From NCBI GenBank assembly GCA_964475165.1, contig CAYYVN010000004.1:1-64000 (forward strand): DNA of 64,000 nt, given 5' to 3'. Each line of letters begins with the position of its first letter. The stretch's first letter is position 1. Below the pieces are notes generated by a model. It saw only the letters and a program-made list of their open reading frames with translations, did no database searches and was not told the DNA's origin. The translations under genes were made by a program, and so were the position numbers. This document shows positions 24,544-32,443 of this stretch, piece after piece. This DNA comes from CAYUHK01 sp964475165 (GTDB lineage: Bacteria; Verrucomicrobiota; Kiritimatiellia; JAAZAB01).

Positions 24544-25868
24544 TGTGCGCCGGCCAGGCATGCCGGCGGCGGCAGTTATTCCAGGATGGAATTGCGCGGA
24601 GTTCAACGCCTGCTATGCCTGATAGACCTCGTCATTTTGTGGCGCAGCGCATTGCGCTTTGGTTGCAAACCGGAAAATTTCCCTCGCGCCTCATGCCGGC
24701 TGATATCCCGCAGCGCGCCCTGGTGATGGAGATTCTCTATGGCGTGCTGCGCTGGCAACGCCGGCTGGAATGGGTGCTCGCCAGGCGCATTCGGCATATG
24801 CCGCCGGCCCAGCTGAAGGCTTGGTTACTGGTCGGTTTATACCAGGTGCTCAGCATGCGCGAGCTCGCGCCTTATGCGGCAGTCAACGAGACGGTGGCGG
24901 CGGTCAAAAAACAATTCTCGCAAAGCGAAGCTAATTTTGTGAATGCGCTCTTGCGAGGTGTCTTGCGCGATAAAGCCGCCTTGACTCGCGCGCTGCGCCA
25001 ACAGGCGCTGGGCGTTCGAGTATCCCATCCGGATGTGCTGCTGGAGCGTTGGCAGCGCGTCTTTGGCCTCCCGGCCACGCGCCGTTTATGCGTCTGGAAT
25101 AACAGCCGACCAGCAGTCATGCTGCATGTCAACCGCCTCAAGATCAGCCCTGAGGATTATCTGGCCTTATTGCGGGAGCATAATATTGCCGTGCGCGAGC
25201 CGGCCCAGGCGGGAGGATGCCTGGCCCTGCCGCGCGGCCTAAGCGTGGCATCTTTGCCGGGATATAAGGAAGGTCTTTTCCTGGTGATGGATCCGGCGGC
25301 GCTGGCAGCAGTGCGGCAGCTGCAGCCCCAGCCCGGCGAAGAGGTGTTGGATGCTTGTGCTGCACCTGGAGGTAAAACCTTTCTGCTGGCGGCGGCTATG
25401 CGCGCCCAGGGACGCTTGGTGGCTATGGATCTGCACCAGGATCGCCTGGAGCGCTTGCGCCAGAATTTGCAGCGCCTGGATTGCGCCGACTGGGTGGAAG
25501 TACGGGCGGGCGATGCCGGCGACCTGACCCGTGCAAGCGGCGGATTGTTTGATAGGATTCTGCTGGATGCGCCCTGTAGCAACACGGGAGTCATCCGGCG
25601 GCGGCCGGAAGCGCGTTGGCGTTTTACGGAAGCGCGTTTGGCGCGGCTGGTGCGTCAGCAGCAAGCGCTCTTGGAACGACTATCCGCTTTATTGAAACCC
25701 GGCGGTCGGCTGGTATACAGCACCTGCAGCCTGGAAGAGGAGGAGAATGCAGAGGTGGTGGCGGCCTTCCTGCGCAGGCATCCTGAGTTCCGCTGTCTTG
25801 GGCAATATAAAACTTTTCCACCTCAGGCCCGGATGGATGGTGCCTATGTCGCTGTGCTGCAGAAATAA
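24543..25868 (+). CDS. rsmB: 16S rRNA (cytosine-967-C5)-methyltransferase
   Basis: Methylates C967 of 16S rRNA with S-adenosylmethionine. The N-terminal half is a NusB-like RNA-binding domain (RALVMEILYGVLRWQRRLEWVLA, VNETVAAVKK, ANFVNALLRGVLR). The C-terminal half is the Rossmann methyltransferase with DACAAPGGKT, ATP-independent SAM loop VAMDLHQDRL, LDAPCSNTGVIRRRPEARW carrying the Pro-Cys, and VYSTCSLEEEEN carrying the catalytic cysteine. The ATG at 24543 shares its base with the argS stop, and GGAG lies about ten bases before it; a later ATG at 24615 (MPDRPRHF) would remove 24 residues with no family likeness and may be the true start. Confidence 0.92.
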   Translation: MCAGQACRRRQLFQDGIARSSTPAMPDRPRHFVAQRIALWLQTGKFPSRLMPADIPQRALVMEILYGVLRWQRRLEWVLARRIRHMPPAQLKAWLLVGLYQVLSMRELAPYAAVNETVAAVKKQFSQSEANFVNALLRGVLRDKAALTRALRQQALGVRVSHPDVLLERWQRVFGLPATRRLCVWNNSRPAVMLHVNRLKISPEDYLALLREHNIAVREPAQAGGCLALPRGLSVASLPGYKEGLFLVMDPAALAAVRQLQPQPGEEVLDACAAPGGKTFLLAAAMRAQGRLVAMDLHQDRLERLRQNLQRLDCADWVEVRAGDAGDLTRASGGLFDRILLDAPCSNTGVIRRRPEARWRFTEARLARLVRQQQALLERLSALLKPGGRLVYSTCSLEEEENAEVVAAFLRRHPEFRCLGQYKTFPPQARMDGAYVAVLQK

Positions 25869-26172
25869 GGGTTGACCGGGCCTTTTCAGCTTGCGCCGGG
25901 GGACCCTAATTTATACCTTGCTTTTAGAACCGGTCGCTTGCGCAGGGGCAGGGGGCCTTCTTGAGCGGGCAGCCTTACGCGCGGCTGGCCGGCAGGGATG
26001 AAGATTGTTTTTGATTCCACTTCATAATTGCAGTATGCTCCCGAACAATCTGCAAGCCATTGAGGCAGCGCTGGCTGTGGGCCAGGCTGTGCTCAGGGCG
26101 GCGCGGCGCTGGCCTGAGCCAATGGCAGGGGAGCGAGCTCCAGCAAAGTAGCTGGGAAAGAGAGCAAGTCGC
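25869..26172. other. 304-base gap before trpS: promoter and structured leader
   Basis: No supported gene. It holds a good promoter pair at 26011-26039 and, in the predicted 5' leader, two inverted repeats: CTGGC/GCCAG (26071-26075, 26081-26085) and GCTCAGG/CCTGAGC (26091-26097, 26113-26119). The first 140 bases show nothing I can assign. Confidence 0.5.
26011..26039 (+). promoter_or_regulatory. Sigma-70-like promoter for trpS-scpAB operon
   Basis: TTGATT (26011-26016), a 17-base spacer, TATGCT (26034-26039). Transcription would start near 26046, giving a leader of about 125 bases that can fold into two hairpins. Confidence 0.55.
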
Positions 26173-27135
26173 ATGAGGGCGCTATCAGGTATTCAGCCGT
26201 CGGGGCGGCTGCACCTCGGCAATTATTTTGGTATGATGAAGCCGGCCTTGGAATTGCAGGCCCAAGGCGAGGCTTTCCTCTTCATAGCCGATTACCATGC
26301 CTTGACCTCCCTGAGCGATCCGCAAGCCTTGCGCCAAGCCACGCGCGATGTGGCCTTGGATTTCCTGGCTTGCGGCTTGAATCCCGAAAAAACGGTTTTT
26401 TATCGTCAAAGCGATGTGCCCGAAGTCCATGAATTAAGCTGGCTGCTATCCACGGTGACTCCGCTGGGCTTGCTGGAGCGTTGCCATTCCTATAAAGATA
26501 AAGTGGCGCGCGGTCTTTCGGCTAACCATGCCTTGTTTGCGTATCCGGTGTTGATGGCCGCGGATATCCTGGCTGTGCAGGCTGATGTGGTGCCGGTGGG
26601 CCAGGATCAAAAACAGCATGTTGAGGTCACCCGGGATATTGCCCTGAAATTCAATCAGAAGTTTGGCGAGGTCTTCAAAATTCCCGCGCCCTCGATTCGT
26701 CAAACGGTGGCTGTGGTGCCGGGCATCGATGGCCAGAAAATGTCTAAAACTTATAACAACACGCTTGAATTGTTTGGGGCGCCGACGGTAACCGCCCGCA
26801 AAATCATGCGCATCGTCACCGATAGTCGGGGCGTAGCCGAGCCTAAAGATCCGGCGCAGTGCCATGTCTTTGCGCTTTACAAACTATTGGTCAGCGCCGC
26901 CGAGGCCGAGGCCATGGCCGAGCGCTATCAGCGGGGGGGCTTGGGCTACGGCGAGGTTAAAAAGGCGTTGATCGAACGGATGCAGAAATATTTTGAGCCC
27001 TTCCGTCTGCGACGGGAGGCCTGGCAGCAGGACCCGGAACGGCTGGAGCAGATCTTGCTTCAGGGTGCGGCTCGGGCGCGGGTAGAAATTAGTAAAACGT
27101 TGCAGGCGGCACGCCGTGCCGTAGGGTTGACCTGA
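26173..27135 (+). CDS. trpS: Tryptophanyl-tRNA synthetase
   Basis: Charges tRNA-Trp. The 320-residue class I enzyme starts MRALSGIQPSGRLHLGNYFG, with the HIGH-equivalent H-L-G-N, and has DYHALT, SDVPEVHELSWLL, VPVGQDQKQHVE and the KMSKT loop. Length is that of the standard bacterial form. It is the lead gene of a plus-strand row, with scpA starting one base after its stop. A TrpR-like regulator lies 20 kb away, but no tryptophan biosynthesis genes are in the window. Confidence 0.97.
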   Translation: MRALSGIQPSGRLHLGNYFGMMKPALELQAQGEAFLFIADYHALTSLSDPQALRQATRDVALDFLACGLNPEKTVFYRQSDVPEVHELSWLLSTVTPLGLLERCHSYKDKVARGLSANHALFAYPVLMAADILAVQADVVPVGQDQKQHVEVTRDIALKFNQKFGEVFKIPAPSIRQTVAVVPGIDGQKMSKTYNNTLELFGAPTVTARKIMRIVTDSRGVAEPKDPAQCHVFALYKLLVSAAEAEAMAERYQRGGLGYGEVKKALIERMQKYFEPFRLRREAWQQDPERLEQILLQGAARARVEISKTLQAARRAVGLT

Positions 27136-27136
27136 G

Positions 27137-27871
27137 ATGACATTACCCGCTCGGGAAGAATATAAGGTTAAGCTGGAGGTTTTTGAGGGGCCTCTGGATC
27201 TACTGCTCTATCTGATCAAGAAAGATGAAGTGGATATTTATAATATCCCCATCGAGCTGGTCACCCGCCAATATATGGAATATCTCAGTCTGATGCGCTT
27301 GCTGGATCTGAATATCGCTGGCGATTTTCTAGTGATGGCCGCCACACTGATGATGATCAAAAGCCGTATGCTGTTGCCGGTGGAAGAACGCCCCGAATTG
27401 GAGCCGGAAGAGGAAGATCCACGCTGGGAGTTGGTGCGCCAGCTGATCGAATACAAGAAATTCAAGGATGCCGCCGGCAGTCTCCAGGAGCGCGAAGCCT
27501 TGCAGAGCGCTATGTTTGGTCGCGGCAGTGATGAGGTGGTGGTGGCTAAGGAACCGGGCGTGGGCTTGGAAGATGTGACGCTCTTTGACCTGATCGCCGT
27601 TTTCAACGAGGCTTTGAAGCGGGTCAAGGTTGATGAGGTGGGCGAGATCTTTGCGCCAGCCTGCACGGTGGCTGATAAAATCGAGGAGATTCTGGGACGG
27701 GTACAGCGGGAAAGACAGGTGGCCTTTTCGGGTCTCTTTGCAGCGGTCACTTCGCGGCATGAAGTGATCTGCATGTTTTTGGCCTTGCTGGAGTTGATGC
27801 GCTTACGCCAGGTGCGAGCACGCCAAAACGGGGTTTTTAGTGAAATTATGGTCGTGGCGCAGGGGGCTTGA
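27137..27871 (+). CDS. scpA: Segregation and condensation protein A
   Basis: Kleisin subunit that bridges the heads of the Smc dimer in bacterial condensin. The 244-residue protein starts YKVKLEVFEGPLDLLLYLIKKDEVDIYNIPI, the kleisin N-terminal domain, continues FLVMAATLMMIKSRMLLP, and ends with the winged helix (VAFSGLFAAVTSRHEVICMFLALLELMRL) that contacts the other Smc head. The middle is acidic (ELEPEEEDPRWELV), as usual. The gene follows trpS by one base and is followed by scpB, its partner. smc itself lies at 32444-36055 on the other strand. Confidence 0.96.
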   Translation: MTLPAREEYKVKLEVFEGPLDLLLYLIKKDEVDIYNIPIELVTRQYMEYLSLMRLLDLNIAGDFLVMAATLMMIKSRMLLPVEERPELEPEEEDPRWELVRQLIEYKKFKDAAGSLQEREALQSAMFGRGSDEVVVAKEPGVGLEDVTLFDLIAVFNEALKRVKVDEVGEIFAPACTVADKIEEILGRVQRERQVAFSGLFAAVTSRHEVICMFLALLELMRLRQVRARQNGVFSEIMVVAQGA

Positions 27872-27900
27872 TGGCCGGCAGGCTCAGAGAGGAAAATACG

Positions 27901-28653
27901 ATGATATCTCAGACACTGACCTTGGAATTGAAGCAGGTTTTAGGCGCCCTGTTGTTCGGCTCCCGCCGGCCGATTTCGGTGGCTGATATGCGCCGCGTCT
28001 TGCTGGAAGTAGCCGAGCAGAATGGCGATGTGGGCGGGCGTTTCGCACAAACCAGTGCCCAAGCTGTGCTGGCAGCTTTACAGGAACTGCAAACCGATTT
28101 AAGTCAACGACCGCTGGGCCTGCAGCTGGTGGAGGTGGCCGGTGGATTCCGCTTGCAAACCACCGCCGAATGCGCGCCTTGGTTGCGGCATTTATTGGAG
28201 CTCGGTAAGCCGAGCCGACTTTCGCGGCCGGCGCTGGAAACGCTGGCGATTATCGCCTATCGTCAGCCGGTGACGCGGGCTGAAATCGAGGCGGTGCGCG
28301 GGGTGGCGGTCGATACGATTGTGCGCCACTTGCAGGAATTGCAATTGATTCGCATGGTGGGGCGTAGTCCTTTGCCGGGACGCCCCATGCTCTATGGCAC
28401 CACCCAATTTTTTCTGGAACATTTTGGTTTGAAGAGTCTGCAGGAACTGCCGGGCATCCAACAGCTCTGCCGTCGGGAAGCCGCTCGCGAGCAGCCCCCG
28501 GCGGCGGCGGAGGCCAGGCCAGGCCAGCCTGAGGAAGAGGGGCCGGCTGCAATGGCCGGCGACGAGCCGGAACCTGTCAGCCAGGAAGAAGATGCATCTC
28601 CAGTACATGAGGATCAAGATGAAGAAGAAACAGACCCCAGCGCAGAAGCATAG
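27901..28653 (+). CDS. scpB: Segregation and condensation protein B
   Basis: Partner of ScpA in the Smc complex. The 250-residue protein has two winged-helix domains: ELKQVLGALLFGSRRPISVADMRRVL at the start, then LVEVAGGFRLQT, LSRPALETLAIIAYRQPVTRAEIEAVRGV, the most conserved block, and PGRPMLYGTTQFFLEHFGL. The last 60 residues are a Glu/Asp/Ala/Pro tail typical of variable ScpB ends. I use the ATG at 27901, which follows AGAGAGGAAA; an ATG at 27868 overlapping scpA is possible. The end overlaps the pheA start by 35 bases. Confidence 0.94.
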   Translation: MISQTLTLELKQVLGALLFGSRRPISVADMRRVLLEVAEQNGDVGGRFAQTSAQAVLAALQELQTDLSQRPLGLQLVEVAGGFRLQTTAECAPWLRHLLELGKPSRLSRPALETLAIIAYRQPVTRAEIEAVRGVAVDTIVRHLQELQLIRMVGRSPLPGRPMLYGTTQFFLEHFGLKSLQELPGIQQLCRREAAREQPPAAAEARPGQPEEEGPAAMAGDEPEPVSQEEDASPVHEDQDEEETDPSAEA

Positions 28654-29854
28654 TCCACCGGTGGGCGCGCAAGCCAATGCGCCGACAACAGTCCGGCGCC
28701 GGAAATCGAAAAGGTCCCAGACGGCCGCGCGCCGTTCCAAGGCGCAAACCGCGTCATCCCGGCCGCGCCCCCTGCCGGCCCTGCGCGAGCAGATTGACCG
28801 TTTGGATGAGCGGATCGTTGCTTTATTGAACCAGCGGGCGGGAGTGGCTTTAGAGATCGGCCGCTGGAAAGATGCGCAAGCTGTGGAAGCCTATGTTCCG
28901 GCGCGCGAGCAGATGGTGCTCAAGCATATCCAGCAGGTCAACCGCGGTCCCCTGCAGAATGCCGTCCTCAAGACTATCTATCGGGAGATAATGTCGTCCG
29001 CGCTGGCGCTGGAGCGCCCGGTGCGCGTGGCGTTTCTGGGGCCGCCGGCGACTTTCACTCATCAAGCGGCGCGCGCGCGTTTTGGCGGCAGCATAAATTT
29101 GGTGGCTTGCGAAACCATCGGCGATATTTTCGAAGAGGTGCAGAAAGGCCAAGCGGAATATGGGGTGGTGCCCATCGAGAATTCAACCGAAGGCACCGTG
29201 ATCCATACTTTGGATCTGCTGATGAGTACGCCTTTGAAGATTTGTGCCGAAATTTACCTGCGGGTGGCTCATCATCTGATGGCGCCGCGGGCGCTGGCCA
29301 AGCGGCGGGCCGCTATTCGTCGTATCCTCAGTAAACCTGAGGTGTTCGGGCAATGCCGAAACTGGCTGCGCGCGGAGATGCCAGGCGTGGAACTGGTACC
29401 GGTTTCCAGCACGGCCCGCGCAGCCGAGATGGTGGCGCGGGCTAAGGATGCCGCGGCCATTGCCAGCGCCTTGGCTGCCGAAATGTATGGTCTGCAGATC
29501 ATGGCCGCTGATATCCAGGATATGTGCGCTAATGTCACCCGCTTTTTGGTGCTGGGCCGGGCCGATAGTCAGGCTACGGGCGACGATAAAACTTCCCTCA
29601 TGTTTTCCGTTAAACATCGGGCCGGCTCGCTTTATCATGCGTTGGGTGCCTTCAAGAAGTATGCTATCAACCTGACCAAGATCGAATCGCGCCCCAGTCG
29701 GCTCAAGGCTTGGGAATATATTTTCTTCGTGGATATCGAGGGTCACGCCGATGATCTCAAGGTGCGCCGCGCCCTCCAGGATTTGGAGAAAGATTGCGCA
29801 CTGCTGACGATCTTGGGCGCTTATCCCCGCTCGCCGGAAACCGAGTTGGAATAA
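28619..29854 (+). CDS. pheA: Bifunctional chorismate mutase / prephenate dehydratase (P-protein)
   Basis: Converts chorismate to prephenate and then phenylpyruvate, for phenylalanine. In this 411-residue protein the AroQ mutase lies at about 52-135 (LREQIDRLDERIVALLNQRAGVALEIGRWK), the dehydratase at about 140-320 (GPPATFTHQAA, VPIENSTEG, ANVTRFLVL with the T-R-F triad) and the ACT regulatory domain at about 330-405 with KIESRPSR, the ESRP phenylalanine-binding motif. Odd: an extra N-terminal stretch of about 50 residues rich in Lys, Arg, Ala and Ser. The ATG at 28619 has AGGA six bases before it; ATGs at 28592 and 28607 are alternatives. It overlaps scpB by 35 bases. Confidence 0.95.
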   Translation: MKKKQTPAQKHSPPVGAQANAPTTVRRRKSKRSQTAARRSKAQTASSRPRPLPALREQIDRLDERIVALLNQRAGVALEIGRWKDAQAVEAYVPAREQMVLKHIQQVNRGPLQNAVLKTIYREIMSSALALERPVRVAFLGPPATFTHQAARARFGGSINLVACETIGDIFEEVQKGQAEYGVVPIENSTEGTVIHTLDLLMSTPLKICAEIYLRVAHHLMAPRALAKRRAAIRRILSKPEVFGQCRNWLRAEMPGVELVPVSSTARAAEMVARAKDAAAIASALAAEMYGLQIMAADIQDMCANVTRFLVLGRADSQATGDDKTSLMFSVKHRAGSLYHALGAFKKYAINLTKIESRPSRLKAWEYIFFVDIEGHADDLKVRRALQDLEKDCALLTILGAYPRSPETELE

Positions 29855-29900
29855 ATCTGGGGCTCAGCCGTCCTGGAAGCCAAGGTGAGTATTGTCGATT

Positions 29901-31013
29901 ATGAAGAATGTTGCCCATGCCTGGATCATGCAACTGGGTCGCTATGAAGCCGGCCAGCCGTTGGAGGAACTAGCGCGCGAACTCGGCTGCGCCTCAGCGG
30001 CGGAGATCATCAAGCTGGCTTCGAATGAAAATGCACTGGGCCCATCCCCCCGCGCCTTGCGCGCTATGCGGCGGGTAGCCGCTCAAATGCACCGCTATCC
30101 CGACGGCAATGCCTACTATTTGCGGCGGGCCTTGGCAGCGCGTTTGCGTATGCGTGCCGGGCAGATTCTGATCGGCAATGGCAGCAACGAGATCATTGAG
30201 CTCGTGGGCCAGGCCTTCCTGGGGCCTGGCACAGAGATGATTATGGCGCAACAATCCTTTGCCGTCTATCACCTGGTGGCCGCCCTCCGCCGCGCCAAAC
30301 CCGTGCTGGTGCCCATGCGCGATTTCCGGCATGACCTGGCCGCGATGGCCGCGGCCATCACTCCACGCACGCGTGTGATCTTCATCGCCAATCCCAATAA
30401 TCCCACCGGTACCATGGTGGATGGGGCGGCTATCGCTCGTTTCATGCAGCGCTTGCCGCCGCACCTGGTGGTTTGTTTCGATGAGGCCTATATGGATCTG
30501 CTGCCGCCGCGTCAGCAGCCAGCCACTTTAGAGTATGCGCGTCAGGGCCGCCGGGTTTTTATTTTGCGCACTTTTTCCAAAGCCTATGGTCTAGCCGGCC
30601 TGCGGGTTGGTTATGCCATCTCCGCGCTGGAGGGTATCGCGCTTTTGAACAAGGTGCGCCAGCCTTTTAATGTTAATGCCATGGCCTTGGCAGCGGCGGA
30701 AGCGGCTTTGGGCGATAGCGCTTTTCTGCGCCGTACCCGCCAAATGGTTCGAGAAGGCCTGGCTTTTTTTGAGAAAAACCTGCCACGGCTGGGATTGGCT
30801 TATGTGCCCTCGGTGGTTAATTTTATGCTGGTGAAAGTGGGCGCTGGCCGCGCAGTATTTCAAGCTTTGCAGCGGGAAAAAGTTATCGTGCGCCCCATGG
30901 ATGGCTATGGCCTGCCCGAATATATTCGCCTGACGATCGGTACCCGCCGCGAGAATGAGCGCTGTTTGCGTGCCTTGGCCAAGGTGCTGGGGCGTAAAAT
31001 ATCCCGCGCTTAA
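29901..31013 (+). CDS. hisC: Histidinol-phosphate aminotransferase family enzyme
   Basis: A 370-residue fold-type I PLP aminotransferase. IKLASNENALGPSPRALRAM, GNGSNEIIELVGQAF, NPNNPTGTMV, DEAYMDL, and RTFSKAYGLAGLRVGYA (Lys of S-K binds PLP) are HisC hallmarks. HisC makes L-histidinol phosphate, but close relatives transaminate phenylpyruvate and hydroxyphenylpyruvate. With pheA 46 bases upstream and no his genes nearby, a role as aromatic aminotransferase completing phenylalanine synthesis is attractive (inference). ATG 29901 is used; a TTG nine bases upstream also fits. Confidence 0.92.
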   Translation: MKNVAHAWIMQLGRYEAGQPLEELARELGCASAAEIIKLASNENALGPSPRALRAMRRVAAQMHRYPDGNAYYLRRALAARLRMRAGQILIGNGSNEIIELVGQAFLGPGTEMIMAQQSFAVYHLVAALRRAKPVLVPMRDFRHDLAAMAAAITPRTRVIFIANPNNPTGTMVDGAAIARFMQRLPPHLVVCFDEAYMDLLPPRQQPATLEYARQGRRVFILRTFSKAYGLAGLRVGYAISALEGIALLNKVRQPFNVNAMALAAAEAALGDSAFLRRTRQMVREGLAFFEKNLPRLGLAYVPSVVNFMLVKVGAGRAVFQALQREKVIVRPMDGYGLPEYIRLTIGTRRENERCLRALAKVLGRKISRA

Positions 31014-31036
31014 TTCGATATAGAGGAGAGAAGCTT

Positions 31037-32407
31037 ATGCAAAAGACCATGATGGAACCGGCGCGCGCCACCCCCATCGCCCACGAGGCTGATCTATGCG
31101 TCGTGGGTGGCAGTTGCACGGGTGTCTTTGCTGCCGTGCGCGCTGCGCGTTTAGGCGCGCGCGTGGCTCTCATTGAACAGAATGGCTGTTTTGGTGGTAC
31201 GGCTACGGCAGGCTTGGTGAATGTCTGGCACTCATTGTATGATATTGAACAGAACCAGCAGATCATCGGCGGGTTAACGGACGAGATGCTTAAGCGTCTC
31301 CTCAAGCGCGATGCTATCATTAGCCATGGCTCTCCAAGTAAGCCCTCCGACTACACCCTTAACACTGAGGAATTGAAGATCGAGTTAGACGCACTGGTGG
31401 TTGAGGCGGGCCTGCGCCCATTTTTACACGCGCGCTGTGTGGCGACCGCAGTGGAGCATGACCAGTTACAAGCGGTGATCATTGAAGATAAAACGGGGCG
31501 CCGCGCCATTAAGGCGCGTTATTTTATTGATGCTACTGGTGATGGGGACCTCGCGCAGCGCGCGGGGTTGTCCACGCGCATGGAGGCTGAACTGCAACCG
31601 CCCACGGCTTGCGCGCTGCTGGAGGGGTTGGACCGCTTGAACGCGGCTAATCCGGGATTCGAGTTGGGGCGAGAGGTTTTCAATCCAGCCCATCCCGAAG
31701 CTTTGCGAGATGGTCATCTTTGGGCCGCGCGTTTGCCGGGCTTGGATGATCTCAAGATGGTGGCCGGCACCCGCGTGAACAAAGCCAACTGTGCTGATGC
31801 TGATCAGCTGACCCAGGCCGAAATGGAAGGTCGTCGCCAAGTGCGTCGCGTCATGGATATTCTGCGCCGTTTTTCACGGGGCAATGAAGTTTATCTGCGA
31901 GGCTTACCGTCCTACCTTGGTATTCGCGAGACGCGCCATGCCGTTTGCCTGCACCAAGTCTCGGAAAAAGAGCTCCTGCATGGTCAATCTTTTCCGGATA
32001 CGATAGCCCATGGAGCGTATCCCATCGATATCCATTACAGCCATCAGCCCGGCGTCACCATTCGTTATTTGGATGGGCGTGAGATCTATTATGGCCAAGC
32101 GGGTACCCCTCCACGTCATAGCCGCTGGCGCCCGGCCGCTGAGCCAGGCGCGACCTTCTATCAGATACCTTACCGCGCTTTGGTGCCGCGCGGCGCCAGC
32201 AATCTGTTGGTGGCCGGCCGGCTGGTGGATGCCGATCCCGCCGCCTATGGCGCCATTAGAGTGATGGTCAACTGCAACCAGACTGGTGAAGCGGCGGGCG
32301 TAGCGAGTTTTCTGGCTCTGGACCAGGGACTGAGCGTGGCTGATGTATCCGCGGCTAGCTTACGCAAGACCTTGCGCCAGGGCGGTTCGATCATGCTCTC
32401 AGCTTGA
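31037..32407 (+). CDS. FAD-dependent oxidoreductase (FAD_oxidored family)
   Basis: A 456-residue flavoprotein. The N-terminal dinucleotide motif is atypical at its end: LCVVGGSCTGVFAAVRAARLGARVALIEQ, followed by GCFGGTATAGLVN, a stretch typical of the FAD_oxidored family that includes xanthan lyase-annexed proteins in Bacteroidetes-Verrucomicrobia groups. Later come the YFIDATGDGDLAQRAG block and ASNLLVAGRLVDAD near the end, binding FAD. Substrates are unknown for most members; many lie in carbohydrate-degradation regions. A GGAGAG ribosome site precedes the ATG. The gene is last in the trpS-to-hisC row and converges with smc. Confidence 0.85.
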   Translation: MQKTMMEPARATPIAHEADLCVVGGSCTGVFAAVRAARLGARVALIEQNGCFGGTATAGLVNVWHSLYDIEQNQQIIGGLTDEMLKRLLKRDAIISHGSPSKPSDYTLNTEELKIELDALVVEAGLRPFLHARCVATAVEHDQLQAVIIEDKTGRRAIKARYFIDATGDGDLAQRAGLSTRMEAELQPPTACALLEGLDRLNAANPGFELGREVFNPAHPEALRDGHLWAARLPGLDDLKMVAGTRVNKANCADADQLTQAEMEGRRQVRRVMDILRRFSRGNEVYLRGLPSYLGIRETRHAVCLHQVSEKELLHGQSFPDTIAHGAYPIDIHYSHQPGVTIRYLDGREIYYGQAGTPPRHSRWRPAAEPGATFYQIPYRALVPRGASNLLVAGRLVDADPAAYGAIRVMVNCNQTGEAAGVASFLALDQGLSVADVSAASLRKTLRQGGSIMLSA

Positions 32408-32443
32408 GCTGTCAAAGGCCTGCTTTCAAGACCAGGGCGCGGT

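Noticed and set aside
26035..26151. 38-codon open frame with one Trp codon upstream of trpS, considered as a leader peptide
   Set aside because: It begins inside the likely -10 box, before the transcript start, and lacks a run of Trp codons.
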